From Candidatus Izemoplasmatales bacterium (lineage in GTDB: Bacteria; Bacillota_I; Bacilli_A; Izemoplasmatales; Hujiaoplasmataceae), in the NCBI GenBank assembly GCA_028707415.1, contig JAQWBC010000011.1:1-14015 (forward strand): a DNA stretch of 14,015 bases. Reading direction: 5' to 3'. Positions within the stretch are counted from its first letter, which is position 1, and each line of letters starts with the position of its first letter. The notes under the pieces were generated by a model that worked only from the letters and a program-made list of their open reading frames with translations, searched no databases and was not told where the DNA came from. A program made the position numbers and the translations under genes. Shown one piece after another: positions 13,629 to 14,015 of this stretch.

Positions 13629-14015
13629 ATGGAACAATTGCTTCCCGATAAAATCCGAAAGCAAATCATCATAATGCAAAAAGGGGAAATTACTGAACAT
13701 TTCGTGTACAAAAATATTGCAAAACACGTCAAAAACCCTCAGAATAATGCTATTTTGGAACAAATCAGTAACGATGAATTGGGTCATTACGAACTATGGA
13801 CAAGTTTTCTCAAAACACCAGCTAAGCCCTGCCGGTGGAAAATTATGTGGTATGGAATCGTAAGTTTCTTTCTTGGTTATACTTTCACCTTGAAAATCAT
13901 GGAACGGGGTGAAGAGCGTGCTCAAATCAACTATGACGAAATTAGCAAGTACGTTCCCGATGCCAAACGCATCGCCCTTGATGAAGATGCCCATGAAAAA
14001 GAGCTGATTAATCTC
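13629..14015 (+). CDS. rubrerythrin-like ferritin domain of a VIT1/CCC1-family iron/manganese transporter (partial)
   Basis: 129 codons are present and the gene runs off the right edge. The visible part is a ferritin-like four-helix diiron domain: GEITEHFVYKNIAKHV (19-34, Glu20), NDELGHYELW (48-57, Glu50/His53), IMERGEERAQINY (90-102, Glu92 or Glu95/96) and DEDAHEKELI (118-127, Glu119/His122), giving two ExxH pairs. The KIMERGEE...Y and DEDxHEKxLI signatures are those of proteins in which a rubrerythrin-like domain is fused to a C-terminal VIT1/CCC1 membrane domain that moves iron or manganese. The membrane part would lie beyond the window, so the fusion is inferred. The start has a strong AAGGAG site. 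It is the only plus-strand gene here and is divergent from transketolase. Confidence 0.85.
   Translation, partial: MEQLLPDKIRKQIIIMQKGEITEHFVYKNIAKHVKNPQNNAILEQISNDELGHYELWTSFLKTPAKPCRWKIMWYGIVSFFLGYTFTLKIMERGEERAQINYDEISKYVPDAKRIALDEDAHEKELINL

Noticed and set aside
13584..13994. Two minus-strand open frames of about 66 codons
   Set aside because: They are antisense to the plus-strand ferritin-like/VIT gene, which has conserved diiron motifs and a strong ribosome site.

Overview
This window comes from an AT-rich, low-GC Gram-positive-type bacterium (Bacillota, or a free-living Mycoplasmatota-like lineage), probably anaerobic or microaerophilic. The signs are strong Shine-Dalgarno sites, sigma-A-like promoters with 17-base spacers, a CpsB/CpsC/CpsD-type module as in Gram-positive capsule loci, a two-iron superoxide reductase and a ferritin-like VIT protein. 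Tryptophan in the conserved motifs is encoded by TGG, and one gene appears to end in TGA, so the standard bacterial code fits. The genus cannot be named from the sequence alone. Nearly all genes are on the minus strand and read from right to left; only the last, partial gene is on the plus strand.

Left part (1-2100): the first 30 codons of a TRAM-domain 23S rRNA methyltransferase (minus, running off the left edge), a hairpin terminator, then a membrane-anchored nucleotide-sugar 4,6-dehydratase (CapD/EpsC/PglF type) with its own promoter.

Middle part (2150-8870): an overlapping OmpR-family response regulator/histidine kinase pair. A 320-base gap containing a roughly 52-base near-perfect inverted repeat separates it from a polysaccharide control module: Wzz/CpsC-like membrane adaptor, CpsD-like tyrosine kinase and CpsB-like PHP phosphatase. 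Just upstream are two tandem paralogous UppP/BacA undecaprenyl-diphosphatases. Together these cover lipid-carrier recycling, export/chain-length control, its phosphorylation switch and precursor sugar synthesis. No glycosyltransferase, flippase or polymerase is present in the window.

Right part (8870-13500): a desulfoferrodoxin, a DUF1292-like small acidic protein coupled to a DUF2804 protein, a TIGR02206/YwaF-like multi-pass membrane protein, and a split transketolase (C- and N-terminal halves as separate adjacent genes). A divergent promoter region (13436-13628) separates these from a plus-strand rubrerythrin-like/VIT1 gene cut by the right edge.

For several genes the start was moved inward from the longest possible one because a good ribosome binding site favours an internal ATG (8794, 7847, 10732, 12619). 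No tRNA, rRNA, CRISPR array or insertion sequence was seen. I found no clearly new system. The most unexplained element is the inverted repeat at 4489-4540, which carries a perfect TTGACA box at its centre upstream of the two-component genes.
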